A DNA stretch of 64,000 bases from Jiangella alba (GTDB taxonomy: Bacteria; Actinomycetota; Actinomycetes; Jiangellales; Jiangellaceae): positions 1,550,001 through 1,614,000 of the forward strand of contig NZ_FNUC01000003.1 in assembly GCF_900106035.1 (NCBI RefSeq), read 5' to 3'. Numbering within the stretch: the stretch's first letter is position 1; every line of letters starts with the position of its first letter. Of the stretch, positions 9,542 to 18,828 are shown piece by piece. The notes beneath the pieces were generated by a model. The model was given only the letters and a program-made list of their open reading frames with translations. It was not told where the DNA came from and made no database searches. Both the position numbers and the translations under genes were made by a program.

Positions 9542-10623
9542 CGCGTGCGCTCCCAGTAGCTCGGCCCCACGGGCTCGGTGAAGTCGCTCTGTGCGATCAG
9601 GTAGCCCTCCGAGTCTACGGCGATCGGCAGCTGCGGGAGGCTCCGCGTCGCCGGGCCGAAGATCACCTTGCCGTTGTCCGATAGATCGAACGTCGACTGG
9701 TGGCACGGGCAGAGCATGTGGTGCGTCGTCTGCTCGTAGAGGCTGATCGGGCAACCGACGTGCGTGCAGATCTTGGAGTACGCGAGGATGCCGTCGACGC
9801 CCCAGTTCTCGCGGCCGGGCGCGATGTGGATGTCCTCGGGCAGCATGCGCACCAGCATGACCGGCGACTTCGCCCGCTCGTTGATGCGCTCGGGCCCGTG
9901 CTCGGGGAGGTCCTCGAACGTCGCCGGCATGGCGTTGACCAGCTGGCCGATCTCGAGGTCGGCGGCCCGGATGGGCATGAACGTGACGTCGGTGAGGACG
10001 CGCACGCCCTCGGCCCAGATGGTGTGCTCCTTGCGCTGGGCCGGCGTCCCGCCGGTGTTGGGACCGAGGTCGCGCAGCATGATCACCGCGGGCAGCGGCA
10101 GCAGCGCCAGCGCGCCCAGCAGCGAGTTGCGGATCAGCTTGCGCCGGCCGAAGCCGGTCTCCTCGGTGCCGACCTCGAAGTCGTTCAGCGCGGCCGCGCG
10201 GGTCTCGTCGTCGCTGCGCAGCTCGTGCCGCTCGTGCACGACCTCGGGGGACGTCATCAGCGACCGCGCCCATTGGACGGCGCCGGCGCCGACGAGGAAC
10301 AGCGCGAGGCCCAGCGTGAGCCCGAGCGTCAGGTTCGACACCTGGACGTCGCCGAGGTTCACACCGTTCTCGGGGTCGTCGGGGTGGATCCCGACGACCA
10401 CGTAGAAGACGATGAACGCGACGGTCAGCAGCGCGGCCAGCGTGAACATGCCGGCGACCTGCCGCTCGGCGCGCCGCTCGGCCTTGTCGTCGACGTCGGT
10501 GAGCCGGGTGTCGTCGTGGTGGAGTCCGGGATCGGCGATCGGGTCGGCCGGCACCACGGCGTGCTCGCCGTGCGGAACGACCGCGTGCTCGTCACCGTTG
10601 GGGTTCACGTTGTGCGTGCTCAT
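9538..10623 (-). CDS. qcrA: Cytochrome bc1 complex Rieske iron-sulfur subunit
   Basis: A 361-residue Rieske protein with the actinobacterial architecture: a charged His/Asp-rich N-terminus, three transmembrane helices (near residues 65-85, 105-125 and 180-200) and a C-terminal Rieske domain. The 2Fe-2S ligands are in CTHVGC and CPCHQS. ATG 10623 overlaps the qcrC stop, and its own stop overlaps qcrB, giving tight translational coupling. It carries electrons from menaquinol to the diheme QcrC. Confidence 0.96.
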   Translation of the reverse strand: MSTHNVNPNGDEHAVVPHGEHAVVPADPIADPGLHHDDTRLTDVDDKAERRAERQVAGMFTLAALLTVAFIVFYVVVGIHPDDPENGVNLGDVQVSNLTLGLTLGLALFLVGAGAVQWARSLMTSPEVVHERHELRSDDETRAAALNDFEVGTEETGFGRRKLIRNSLLGALALLPLPAVIMLRDLGPNTGGTPAQRKEHTIWAEGVRVLTDVTFMPIRAADLEIGQLVNAMPATFEDLPEHGPERINERAKSPVMLVRMLPEDIHIAPGRENWGVDGILAYSKICTHVGCPISLYEQTTHHMLCPCHQSTFDLSDNGKVIFGPATRSLPQLPIAVDSEGYLIAQSDFTEPVGPSYWERTR

Positions 10624-11471
10624 GCCTTCGACGACCTCGTCACGATCCAGGTGGCCATGCCGATCAGCAGGCCGATACCGACCAGCCACGCCCAGAGACC
10701 TTCGGCGACCGGGCCGGCCCGGCCGATGGCGAGGCCACCCGGGTCCGCCTCGTTCTGCACGCTGTCGAGGAACGCGATGATGTCGCGCTTGTCCTCGGGG
10801 GTGACCGTCGCGTCGTTGAACACCGGCATGGCCTGCGGGCCGGTGAGCATGGCTTCGTAGATGTGCCTCGGCTCGACGCCGGTGAGGTTCGGCGCGAACT
10901 GGCCCATCGTCAGCGCACCACCCTGACCGGTGGTGTTGTGGCACTGGGAGCAGTTGGTGCGGAACAGCTCGCCGCCGCGCGCGACGTCGCCCTGGGACGG
11001 GTCGAGGTACTGCTCGTCGGGCTCGGCCGGGCCGGGCGCCAGCGAGGCGACGAACGCGGCGAGCGCGTCGATCTGGTCCTGCGTGTACGAGACCGGCTTG
11101 CGGATGGCCTGCGCGGACGGCGCGGCCAGCGGCATGCGGCCGGTGCCGACCTGGAAGTCGACGGAGGCGGCGCCGACGCCGATCAGCGACGGGCCGAGCA
11201 CGTCGCCGTTGGCGTTGATCTGGCCCTCACCGTTCAGGCCGTGGCAGGAGGAACAGCCGATGGCGAACAGCTGCCGGCCCTCTTCGATCTGCGTGGAGGA
11301 GGCGGCCTGGACGTTCTGCGACGTCGACGGCGCCAGCGCGGCGTACGCGCCGCCGGCGGTGAACAGGACGGCCACCAGCACGGCGATCGCGGCGAGCGGG
11401 TGCCGGCGCCGGGTGGACAGCAGCCGCCCGATCCGCGAGCCGCGGGGTCGGCCGGGCAACGATCTGGGCAC
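10620..11471 (-). CDS. qcrC: Cytochrome bc1 complex diheme cytochrome c subunit
   Basis: Diheme cytochrome c of the bc1-aa3 supercomplex, replacing a soluble cytochrome c. The 283-residue protein has an N-terminal hydrophobic segment ([21 protein letters not shown]), two c-type heme motifs (CSSCH and CSQCH) with matching Met-containing loops, and a C-terminal anchor ([20 protein letters not shown]). GTG 11471 is preferred because GAGGAG lies just upstream. A GTG at 11486 in the same frame would overlap the ctaE stop as GTGA but has no ribosome site. Confidence 0.95.
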   Translation of the reverse strand: MPRSLPGRPRGSRIGRLLSTRRRHPLAAIAVLVAVLFTAGGAYAALAPSTSQNVQAASSTQIEEGRQLFAIGCSSCHGLNGEGQINANGDVLGPSLIGVGAASVDFQVGTGRMPLAAPSAQAIRKPVSYTQDQIDALAAFVASLAPGPAEPDEQYLDPSQGDVARGGELFRTNCSQCHNTTGQGGALTMGQFAPNLTGVEPRHIYEAMLTGPQAMPVFNDATVTPEDKRDIIAFLDSVQNEADPGGLAIGRAGPVAEGLWAWLVGIGLLIGMATWIVTRSSKA

Positions 11472-11482
11472 GTCTCTCCTCG

Positions 11483-12130
11483 TCACTTGACCACGTAGAT
11501 GGTGAGGAACAGGGCGATCCAGACGACGTCGACGAAGTGCCAGTAGTAGGACACGACGATCGTGCTGGTGGCCTGTTCGTGGGTGAACCGGCGCGTCATG
11601 AAGGTGCGACCCAGCAGGAACAGGAACGCGATGAGGCCGAGCGTGACGTGGATGCCGTGGAACCCGGTGGCCAGGTAGAAGATGGAGCCGTACGGGTCGC
11701 TGGACAACGTCAGGCCCTCGTGCAGCGCCAGCTCGGCGTACTCGAACACCTGGCCGCCGATGAAGAAGGCGCCCATGAGGAACGTCAGCACGAACCACTC
11801 GCGCATGCCCCACTTGCCCACCTGCCAGAGGCTGCCCAAGCGGCCGACCTGGCCTCGCTCGGCCCGCAACACGCCCAACTGGCAGGTGACCGAAGACAGC
11901 ACCAGAACGGTGGTGTTCACCAGCGAGAAGGGGACGTTGAGCAGCTCGGACTGCTGTTCCCAGAGGGCAGGGGCGTTGGACCGGAGCGTGAAGTAGATCG
12001 CGAACAGGGCCGCGAAGAACATCAGCTCACTGGACAGCCACACGATGACCCCGACGGCGACGAGATTCGGTCGCTCGGGTTGCCTCGTGTGGGCAGCGTC
12101 GACGGCGGTTGCAGAAGCCACGCCCGTCAT
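11483..12130 (-). CDS. ctaE: Cytochrome c oxidase subunit III
   Basis: A 215-residue membrane subunit of the aa3 oxidase with five to six helices and family motifs such as [27 protein letters not shown] and [16 protein letters not shown] 12130 is the only reasonable start and no Shine-Dalgarno sequence is visible. It heads the ctaE-qcrC-qcrA-qcrB operon, the standard actinobacterial order. A sequence resembling a DtxR/IdeR iron box lies about 90 bp upstream, in the spacer shared with the receiver-trpD pair. Confidence 0.96.
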   Translation of the reverse strand: MTGVASATAVDAAHTRQPERPNLVAVGVIVWLSSELMFFAALFAIYFTLRSNAPALWEQQSELLNVPFSLVNTTVLVLSSVTCQLGVLRAERGQVGRLGSLWQVGKWGMREWFVLTFLMGAFFIGGQVFEYAELALHEGLTLSSDPYGSIFYLATGFHGIHVTLGLIAFLFLLGRTFMTRRFTHEQATSTIVVSYYWHFVDVVWIALFLTIYVVK

Positions 12131-12217
12131 TATGTCGGTCGCAGTTCGCGAGCACGACAGGACCCCGGGGTTGAGAGTTCCCGGCGTGTCCCTTCCATCC
12201 TGCGCGGTCGCAGAAAG

Positions 12218-12236
12218 TTAAGCAAGCCTTACCTCA
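12218..12236. promoter_or_regulatory. Candidate DtxR/IdeR-type iron box
   Basis: TTAAGCAAGCCTTACCTCA matches the 19-bp iron-box consensus TTAGGTTAGCCTAACCTAA at 14 positions, including the central AGCCT and the ACCT arm. It lies 88 bp upstream of ctaE (minus) and 103 bp upstream of the receiver gene (plus). Iron-responsive repression or activation of the heme- and Fe-S-rich respiratory operon would make sense, but this is inference from a single site. Confidence 0.45.
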
Positions 12237-12338
12237 GTGATCGGACGGCGAGATGGTCCTCGCCGCGCGGCGGGCGCGCACCGGTACCATCGTCTCGACC
12301 AGCCAGCCAGCCGAGAGATCCCAGCGAGGACCCGCAGG

Positions 12339-12758
12339 ATGAGCAGCACCGAGCCGACCACGACGATCCTCGTCTACAGCGACGACCGCACCACGCGCGA
12401 GCAGGTGCGGCTGGCCATCGGCCGGCGTCCGGCCGCGGACCTGCCGAAGGTCGAGTTCGTCGAGGTCGCCACGCCAGCCGTCGCCATGCGGACGCTCGAC
12501 GCCGGCGGCATCGACATCGCCGTGCTCGACGGCGAGGCCGTCCCGGCCGGCGGCATGGGCCTGGCCCGCACCATCAAGGAGGAGATCTACAACGCTCCGC
12601 CCGTGCTGGTGCTGATCGGCCGCCCGCAGGACGCCTGGCTGGCGACGTGGTCGCGGGCCGAGGCGGTCGTGTCGCACCCGCTCGACCCCATCGCCGTCGC
12701 GTCGGCCGTGGCCGGCCTCATGCGGCGCCGCGCGTCCGACGTCACCGCCACCTCATGA
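12339..12758 (+). CDS. Degenerate receiver-domain protein
   Basis: A 139-residue single-domain protein with the response-regulator receiver layout: strand ILVYSDD with acidic Asp15-Asp16, a phospho-acceptor-position Asp64 in AVLDGEA, and the final strand-loop VVSHPLDP. The conserved Lys of active receivers is His113 and the Thr/Ser position is Gly94 (VLIGRP), so normal phosphotransfer is doubtful. ATG 12339 follows GCGAGG. Its stop overlaps the trpD start (ATGA). There is no output domain. It probably acts by protein interaction; the partner is unknown. Confidence 0.72.
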   Translation: MSSTEPTTTILVYSDDRTTREQVRLAIGRRPAADLPKVEFVEVATPAVAMRTLDAGGIDIAVLDGEAVPAGGMGLARTIKEEIYNAPPVLVLIGRPQDAWLATWSRAEAVVSHPLDPIAVASAVAGLMRRRASDVTATS

Positions 12759-13792
12759 GCGAGACGCAGCAGACCTGGCCCGCCGTCCTGACGGCGCTGG
12801 TCGCGGGCGACGACCTCTCCACCGAGGCGGCCGCCTGGGCGATGGGCGAGATCATGCGCGGCGAGGCGACGCCGGTGCAGATCGCCGGGTTCGCGGTCGC
12901 GCTGCGTGCCAAGGGTGAGACCGTCACCGAGCTCGAGGGTCTGGTCCGGGCCATGTACGAGGTCGCGACGCCGTTCCCCGACCCCGGTCCCGCCCTGGAC
13001 ATCGTCGGCACCGGCGGCGACCGCGCGCACACCGTCAACATCTCCACCATGGCGGCCATCGCCGCGGCTGGGGCCGGTGCGCGCGTCGTCAAGCACGGCA
13101 ACCGTGCGGCGTCCTCGCTGTGCGGGTCGGCCGACCTGCTGGAGGGGCTCGGCGTCCGGCTCGATCTCCCGGCCGCGCGGGTGGCCGAGATCGCCGTCGA
13201 GGCCGGCATCACGTTCTGCTTCGCCCCGGCGTTCCACCCGTCGCTGCGGCACGCGTCGACGGCGCGCGCCGAGCTGGGCATCCAGACGACGTTCAACATG
13301 CTCGGCCCGATGGCCAACCCGGCCCGGCCCAGCGCCCAGGCCGTCGGCGTGGCCGACCCGCGGGTGGCGGCGCTGATCGCCGGCGTGCTGGCCGGACGCG
13401 GCACGTCCGCCCTGGTCTTCCGCGGCGACGACGGCCTCGACGAACTGACCACCACGACGACGTCGCGGGTATGGGTCGTGCGCGACGGCGACGTGACGGA
13501 AGAGCGGTTCGACCCGACGTCGCTGGGCATCGCGCCGGTGCCGGCCGAGGCCCTGCGCGGCGGCGACGTCGCCTACAACGTCGGCGTGGCCCGGCGGTTC
13601 GTCGGCGGCGAGAAGGGTCCGGTGCGTGACGCGGTGCTGCTCAACGCCGCGGCGGGGCTGGCGGCCTACGACGCACTGGACGGGTCGCTGACCGACCGGC
13701 TGGCGGCGGGCCTGGAGAAGGCCACAGCAGCCATCGACTCCGGCGCGGCCCAGCAGGTGCTGGACCGCTGGGTGGCCGCCGCCTCCGCCTGA
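12755..13792 (+). CDS. trpD: Anthranilate phosphoribosyltransferase
   Basis: Second step of tryptophan synthesis: anthranilate plus PRPP gives phosphoribosylanthranilate. The protein has 345 residues with the glycine-rich PRPP site GTGGD (residues 84-88), the following NISTM, the KHGNRAASS loop and the GPMANPARP segment near residue 190. ATG 12755 overlaps the stop of the receiver gene. No other trp gene lies in the window, so it stands outside a trp operon, a common actinobacterial arrangement. Confidence 0.96.
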   Translation: MSETQQTWPAVLTALVAGDDLSTEAAAWAMGEIMRGEATPVQIAGFAVALRAKGETVTELEGLVRAMYEVATPFPDPGPALDIVGTGGDRAHTVNISTMAAIAAAGAGARVVKHGNRAASSLCGSADLLEGLGVRLDLPAARVAEIAVEAGITFCFAPAFHPSLRHASTARAELGIQTTFNMLGPMANPARPSAQAVGVADPRVAALIAGVLAGRGTSALVFRGDDGLDELTTTTTSRVWVVRDGDVTEERFDPTSLGIAPVPAEALRGGDVAYNVGVARRFVGGEKGPVRDAVLLNAAAGLAAYDALDGSLTDRLAAGLEKATAAIDSGAAQQVLDRWVAAASA

Positions 13793-14224
13793 CGCCGGGC
13801 GCTTCTGGCGCTGGTGAGCCGGGAACCGCTGGTCAGCGGGAACCACCGGTGAGCCGGGAACCGCTGGTCAGCCGGATTTCCGCCGAGTCTGTCGGTGCCC
13901 GCCCCTAGGGTGGGCCCCACCCGGGCCGGGCGGGTCATGCCTACCACGCTCGACTTGCACCGGCCACGCGCTCACGACGGCTCGAACCCCGGCGGCTGAG
14001 CCGTGTCGGCTTCAACCCGGCGGACGAACGCGTCGGCGCGGAGTGGCCGGCTGCGCACCGGTGACTGGCCGCGACCAGCTGCGCGCCGGTGACCGGCCAT
14101 CCGGCCGCGACCGGCGGCCCAGCGGCGACCGGCTGCTCGGCGGCGACCGGCTGCTCGGCGGCGACCAACTGCGCGCCGGCGACCGGCCGCTCGGCGGCGA
14201 CCGGCCGCCCAGCGGCGGACCTCG
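13793..14224. repeat. Intergenic region with two families of short tandem repeats
   Basis: No gene. A 25-nt unit GGTGAGCCGGGAACCGCTGG+TCAGC is repeated at 13813-13837 and 13848-13872. From about 14059 to 14220 an 18-nt unit (GGCGACCGGCTGCTCGGC and variants ending CGCGCCGGT or GCCCAGC) recurs about eight times, ending directly at the stop codon of the Lrp-like gene. Either array could form G/C-rich structures at the gene ends. Confidence 0.7.
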
Positions 14225-14506
14225 TCAGTCCTCGGCGCCGAGGGCGAACGCGGCCTCGAGGTCGTGCTTGGAGTAGGTGCGGAAGGCGATGTGCGTCTCG
14301 GTGTTGAGCACGCCGTCGACCTTGTTGAGGCGGTCGGCGACGACCTCGGCGATGGCGTCGTGGGTGCGCACCCGGACCAGGGCGACGAGGTCGATGTCGC
14401 CGGTGACCGAGTAGACCTCGCTGACGCCGTCGAGGGCGGCGATCTCCGTCGCGACCTCCGGGATGCGCGCGACGTCGGCCTGAATGAACACGATGGCGGT
14501 GATCAC
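14225..14506 (-). CDS. Stand-alone Lrp/AsnC ligand-binding (RAM) domain protein
   Basis: A 93-residue protein matching only the effector-binding domain of Lrp/AsnC regulators (ITAIVFIQADVARIPEVATEIAALDGVSEVYSVTGDIDLVALVRV). There is no helix-turn-helix, as in the small SraM-like RAM proteins. GTG 14506 follows GAGGAG with proper spacing. It is likely an octameric amino-acid sensor or modulator. It lies just after the DnaQ-UvrC fusion gene on the same strand (44 bp gap) and the two may be cotranscribed. The ligand is unknown. Confidence 0.88.
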   Translation of the reverse strand: MITAIVFIQADVARIPEVATEIAALDGVSEVYSVTGDIDLVALVRVRTHDAIAEVVADRLNKVDGVLNTETHIAFRTYSKHDLEAAFALGAED

Positions 14507-14550
14507 GTGATGTCTCCTCGGGGTGTACCGGTACGGCGCCGACACTACCG

Positions 14551-16293
14551 CTAGCGCAGCGGCCGCAGGGGACGCCGGTCGGCGAACGGGCGGGCGGCGC
14601 GTTGATCGTCCTCGCGGGCGTCGGCGACGGCGGTGTAGGCGCCCGCGCCGGGCCAGGGGAGCGTCCAGACGCCGTCGACGCGGACGAGGCGGGTGCCGGG
14701 GGTCTCGAGCCAGCGCAGCACGCACTCAGTCTCCTCGGCGGTGGCGGCGGGCAGCGGCGACGGCGCCGGCTGCACCGTCTCGGCCGTCGCGACGAGGGCC
14801 TCGACGGCCGGGCGTGGGTCGACGCCGGGCGGGGTGACCTCGGCGCCGGCCAGCCGGCCGTGCCGGATGACGTGCAGCTCCCACCCACCCACCTCACGTC
14901 GGCGAGCCGCCACCAGTTGCGGCACCGACGCCAGCGACGCCATGCGCTGCGACCGCACGAGGGACCGCACCAGCGTGGCCAGCCGGTCGCGCCGGACCGC
15001 GGCCTCCTCGTAGCGTTCCTGGCCGGCGAGCGCCGTGATGCGCTCCAGCAGCCGGCGCACCAGCGGGCCGGGGTCGCCGGTGAACGCCTCGCGCACCTGG
15101 TCGACGTGCACCGCGTACTCCGCCGCCGACTCGGCACCCGTGCACGGCGCGCCGCAGCGGCCCATGTCGGCCAGGATGCACGCCGCCGACGACGGCGACG
15201 CGGACAGCCGTTGCGTGCACTGGCGGATCGGCACCGCCTCGTGGATGGCCGTCATGGCCGCCTCGGCGATGCGCCGCGACCCGAATGGCCCGAGGTAGGC
15301 CGAGCCGTCGTCGCGGACCTGCCGGACCAGCGACAGCCGCGGGAACGCCTCGACGGTGAGCTTGAGCCAGCTGCCGCGTTCGGGGAACCGCGACCGCCGG
15401 TTGTACCGGGGCTTGCGCTCGGCGATGAGCCGCAGCTCGCGGACCTCGGCCTCCAGCGGCGTGGCGCACTGGATGCCCGTGACGCCGGTGGCGATGGAGA
15501 CCATCTCGGTCATGCGCGGCCGGGTCTCGGACGCCGTGAAGTAGGTGCGCACGCGGGTGCGCATGTCCTTGCTCTTGCCGACGTAGAGGGTCTCGCCGTC
15601 GGGCGCGGTGAACATGTAGACGCCGGGCGCGTGCGGCAGTTGCTCGGACAGGTGCCGCTTCTGCCGCTGCGCCACCGTGACCTTGCTCTGCCAGAGCGCC
15701 AGCTCTTCGACGGTGTGCACGCCGACGTTGCCGAGCCGCTCCAGCAGCCCGTGCAGCACGTCGACCGTGGCCCGGGCGTCGGCCAGCGCCCGGTGGTTGG
15801 GCGTGGTGGAGGCGTGGAACAGCCGGGCCAGCGTGGACAGCTTGCAGTCGCGGGCTTCGTCGCGCGAGAGCACCCGGCGGGCCAGCCGCGCGGTGTCGAG
15901 CACCTGGAACGTGGGCCAGAGGGTGCCGGTGACCTCGCACGCGGCCTTGAGGAACCCGACGTCGAACGGCGCGTTGTGCGCGACGAGGACGCTGCCGCGG
16001 GCGAACTCGAGGAAGGCCGGGAGCGCTGACTGGATGCGCGGCGCGCCGGCCACCATGTAGTCGGTGATGCCGGTGAGCACGGCGATGAACGGCGGGATGG
16101 ACGACGCCGGGCGGACGAGCGTGTCGAACTCGCCGACGACCTCGCCGCCACGGACCTTCACCGCCCCGATCTCGGTGATCTCGTTGCCGTCGGGCCCGCC
16201 GCCCGTGGTCTCGAGGTCGACCACGACGAACGTGGTGGAGACCAGCGGCATGCCGATCTCGTCGAGCGTGCCCTGGATGGCCACGGCCGTCAT
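14551..16293 (-). CDS. DEDDh exonuclease-GIY-YIG (DnaQ-UvrC/Cho-like) fusion protein
   Basis: A 580-residue nuclease fusion. Residues 20-190 form a DnaQ-type DEDDh 3'-5' exonuclease with Asp26 and Glu28 in VVDLETTG, the middle HNAPFDVGF motif and HRALADARATVD. Residues about 215-300 form a GIY-YIG endonuclease (GVYMF ... LYVGKS, with Arg and the late Glu), followed by UvrC-like sequence including a cysteine cluster (CTQR, CILADMGRCGAPC) and a UVR-like segment (RYEEAAVRRDRLATL). The layout equals the mycobacterial Rv2191 group, assigned to DNA repair by homology. ATG 16293 follows GAGAGGGG. The gene is divergent from the zinc-ribbon gene. Confidence 0.9.
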   Translation of the reverse strand: MTAVAIQGTLDEIGMPLVSTTFVVVDLETTGGGPDGNEITEIGAVKVRGGEVVGEFDTLVRPASSIPPFIAVLTGITDYMVAGAPRIQSALPAFLEFARGSVLVAHNAPFDVGFLKAACEVTGTLWPTFQVLDTARLARRVLSRDEARDCKLSTLARLFHASTTPNHRALADARATVDVLHGLLERLGNVGVHTVEELALWQSKVTVAQRQKRHLSEQLPHAPGVYMFTAPDGETLYVGKSKDMRTRVRTYFTASETRPRMTEMVSIATGVTGIQCATPLEAEVRELRLIAERKPRYNRRSRFPERGSWLKLTVEAFPRLSLVRQVRDDGSAYLGPFGSRRIAEAAMTAIHEAVPIRQCTQRLSASPSSAACILADMGRCGAPCTGAESAAEYAVHVDQVREAFTGDPGPLVRRLLERITALAGQERYEEAAVRRDRLATLVRSLVRSQRMASLASVPQLVAARRREVGGWELHVIRHGRLAGAEVTPPGVDPRPAVEALVATAETVQPAPSPLPAATAEETECVLRWLETPGTRLVRVDGVWTLPWPGAGAYTAVADAREDDQRAARPFADRRPLRPLR

Positions 16294-16431
16294 GTCGCAC
16301 CCCTCTCGGTCGGTCGGCCACCTGATGCGCACAGTAGGCACCGGCACTGACAATCTCCGGGCACGACCCGCCGTCGGACGGCCTACGCTGGGCGGGAACA
16401 CGTCCGACGACCCGACGCCGAGGAGCAGCCC

Positions 16432-16668
16432 ATGCCCGTTCCCCAGCCGTCCGAGACCACTCGGTGGCGCTGCGCGCAGTGCGGCAACCTGACCCGGTTC
16501 GACGTCGTGCGATCCAGCCGCGTGCGCGAGTTCGTCCACGTCGACCTCGCCGGCGACCCGAAGGTCGAGGAGACCGACGTGCTCGCCGAGTCCGTCGAGC
16601 GGGTGGTCTGCCGGTGGTGCGGTGGTGAGGGAACGGTGGAGCTCGTCGCGCGCCCAGATTCCGCGTGA
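16432..16668 (+). CDS. Small zinc-ribbon protein
   Basis: A 78-residue protein with two CxxC knuckles (WRCAQCGN at residues 14-17 and VVCRWCGGEG at 63-66) separated by an acidic linker, a typical zinc-ribbon pair. ATG 16432 follows GAGGAG. Its stop overlaps the GTG of the NYN-domain gene, so the two are translationally coupled and may act together in RNA metabolism (inferred from the neighbour). No catalytic motif. Confidence 0.82.
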   Translation: MPVPQPSETTRWRCAQCGNLTRFDVVRSSRVREFVHVDLAGDPKVEETDVLAESVERVVCRWCGGEGTVELVARPDSA

Positions 16669-17957
16669 GCACCCTGCCCGACTCGGTGCGATCGCGGCTG
16701 GTCGCACTGGGGTCGGACGTGCTGGGCGCGCTGCCCGCGGGTGACGTGCCGGGGGTGCTGCGGCCGGTCGCGAAGTTCGCGGCGGCCAAACGGGCTCGCC
16801 TCGGCGGCAGCGCCATCGCGTCGGCCCTCGACACCGAGCCGGGGTTTCGCCGCCGTGTCCTCGACACCGCGTCCGCCGCCGACCCCGCCCTCGCCAAGGC
16901 GCTGGAGTCGGGTACGGCGCCGGCCGCCGCCGACCCCGTCGACGTCGCCGTCCTCGCCTATCTGCTGCGGCCGGACGGCTGGGAGGCGATGGTCGAGTCC
17001 GCCGCCGCCTCCGTCCGTCACGGCGACGACGCCGCCCGGCTCACCCGCGAGGCGGCCGCGGCCGAGCGGCTGCGCGAACAGCTCGACGCGGCCCGCGCGG
17101 CCACGCGGGAGTTGCGCACGACCATGCGGGCCGAGATCGACCGCGTCAAGGCCGAGAACACCATGCTGCGGCGGCGCATCCAGGAGACCCGCGAACGCCT
17201 GAGCGAGGCCCGTCAGCAGGAACGCGACGAACAGCAGGACGCCGGCCGCGAACTGTCCGACGCCCGCGCCGCCCTCCGCGCCGCCGAGACCGAGGTCCGC
17301 CGGCTGCGCACCCGCCTGTCCGACGCCGAGGCCGCCCTCGAAGCGGCCCGCCGCAGCGGCCGGGCCGAACGCGGCCTCGGCACCGCCCGCCTGGCGCTCT
17401 TACTCGACACCCTCGGCGACGCCGCGGCGGGCCTGCGCCGCGAGCTGGCGCTACCGGCCTCCACGCTGGCGCCCGCCGACACCGTCGAGGCGGTCATCCC
17501 CGGCAGCCCTCTGGACGGCGGCGCGGTCGGCCGCGCCCGGGCGGCCGACGAGCCCGGCTACCTCGACGAGCTGCTGTCCTTGCCGCGCGTCCACCTCGTC
17601 GTCGACGGCTACAACGTCACCAAGGCCGCCTGGCCGACCATGCCGCTGGACTCCCAGCGCTCCCGGCTCGCGCAGGGGCTGGCGGCGGTGTCGGCGCGGA
17701 CGGGCGCCGAGGTCACCCTGGTCTTCGACGGCGCGGACGTGACGGTGCCGCCGCCGGTCGCGGGGACGGGGATCCGGGTGCGGTTCAGCCCGGTGGGGCA
17801 GACGGCGGACGAGCTGATCCGGCGCCTGGTGCGGGCCGAGCCGCAGGGCCGCCCGGTCATCGTGGTCTCGTCCGACCGCGAGATCGCCGACGGCGTCCGC
17901 CGCCCCGGCGTACGTAGCGTCGAAGCGGTAGCGCTGATCGGCCTGCTCCGGCAGTGA
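16665..17957 (+). CDS. NYN-domain (PIN-like) predicted RNA-binding protein
   Basis: A 430-residue protein. Residues about 120-240 form a long Arg/Glu/Ala-rich coiled coil. The C-terminal 130 residues are a YacP-like NYN domain with acidic active-site residues in HLVVDGYNVTK, TLVFDGAD and VVSSDREIADG. NYN domains are PIN-like metal-dependent ribonuclease folds, so RNA binding or cleavage is expected. GTG 16665 overlaps the zinc-ribbon stop (GTGA). The N-terminus (ALPAGDVPGVLRPVAKFA) matches the actinobacterial form of this family. It is the last gene before a 1.2-kb repeat-rich non-coding stretch. Confidence 0.88.
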   Translation: MSTLPDSVRSRLVALGSDVLGALPAGDVPGVLRPVAKFAAAKRARLGGSAIASALDTEPGFRRRVLDTASAADPALAKALESGTAPAAADPVDVAVLAYLLRPDGWEAMVESAAASVRHGDDAARLTREAAAAERLREQLDAARAATRELRTTMRAEIDRVKAENTMLRRRIQETRERLSEARQQERDEQQDAGRELSDARAALRAAETEVRRLRTRLSDAEAALEAARRSGRAERGLGTARLALLLDTLGDAAAGLRRELALPASTLAPADTVEAVIPGSPLDGGAVGRARAADEPGYLDELLSLPRVHLVVDGYNVTKAAWPTMPLDSQRSRLAQGLAAVSARTGAEVTLVFDGADVTVPPPVAGTGIRVRFSPVGQTADELIRRLVRAEPQGRPVIVVSSDREIADGVRRPGVRSVEAVALIGLLRQ

Positions 17958-18390
17958 GCGCGCCGCCGCGGTCAGTGAACGGCCAGCGAACCGGGACCAA
18001 CAGCGGTGTCACCCGCCACGTCGGATGACGACGTCGGCGTCATGGTGGTGACGACGAAGCCGGTCTGCTCGTCGGCGACGTCGCTGTGCCGACGTGATCG
18101 TGATCCGGCCTGGAGAGGTGACATGGGCCTGGGACGTGAGGGCAGGCCAGGACCGTGGCGCCCGGGAAACCGGCGCACGCCCCGGAAACCGGCGCTTACG
18201 CCCCGGAAACGGGGTCTATCCGCCGGTCGCCGGGGCGTGCGACGGCTTCCCGGGCGTCAGCGATCGGTGGGCCGGCCAGCGGGCGGACGGGAGATCGCGA
18301 GGCACCCGACCGTCCCGGCACCGTGACGACGTCGCCGCCACCGCGCCGGCCCACGCCCCGCCTGGCCAGCGTGCTCTCAGTGGACCAGGA

Positions 18391-18798
18391 CCAACAGCGG
18401 AGCCGGTGGCCGTGCGCGAAGCGAACCCGTGAGCGGCCGACGGACCGCGGCCAACAGCGGAGCCGGTGGCCGTGCGCGAAGCGAACCCGTGAGCGGCCGA
18501 CGGACCGCGGCCAACAGCGGAGCCGGTGGCCGTGCGCGAAGCGAACCCGTGAGCGGCCGACGGACCGCGGCCAACAGCGGAGCCGGTGGCCGTGCGCGAA
18601 GCGAACCCGTGAGCGGCCGACGGACCGCGGCCAACAGCGGAGCCGGTGGCCGTGCGCGAAGCGAACCCGTGAGCGGCCGACGGACCGCGGCCAACAGCGG
18701 AGCCGGTGGCCGTGCGCGAAGCGAACCCGTGAGCGGCCGACGGACCGCGGCCAACAGCGGAGCCGGTGGCCGTGCGCGAAGCGAACCCGTGAGCGGCC
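18391..18798. repeat. Perfect 60-bp tandem repeat array (6.8 copies)
   Basis: Six complete identical 60-bp units followed by a 48-bp partial one. The unit starts CCAACAGCGGAGCCGGTGGC and ends GGCCGACGGACCGCGG. There are no sequence differences between copies, so expansion is recent or homogenisation is active. Sixty is a multiple of three, so frames stay open through the array on both strands, but the flanks do not support a protein. A degenerate form of the same unit is found at about 36831-36965. Confidence 0.97.
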
Positions 18799-18828
18799 AG
18801 CGAACCAGAAGACCAGCAGACCTAGAAG

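Noticed and set aside
18391-18798. Possible CRISPR array
   Set aside because: The units are contiguous and identical with no unique spacers, and no cas gene is in the window.
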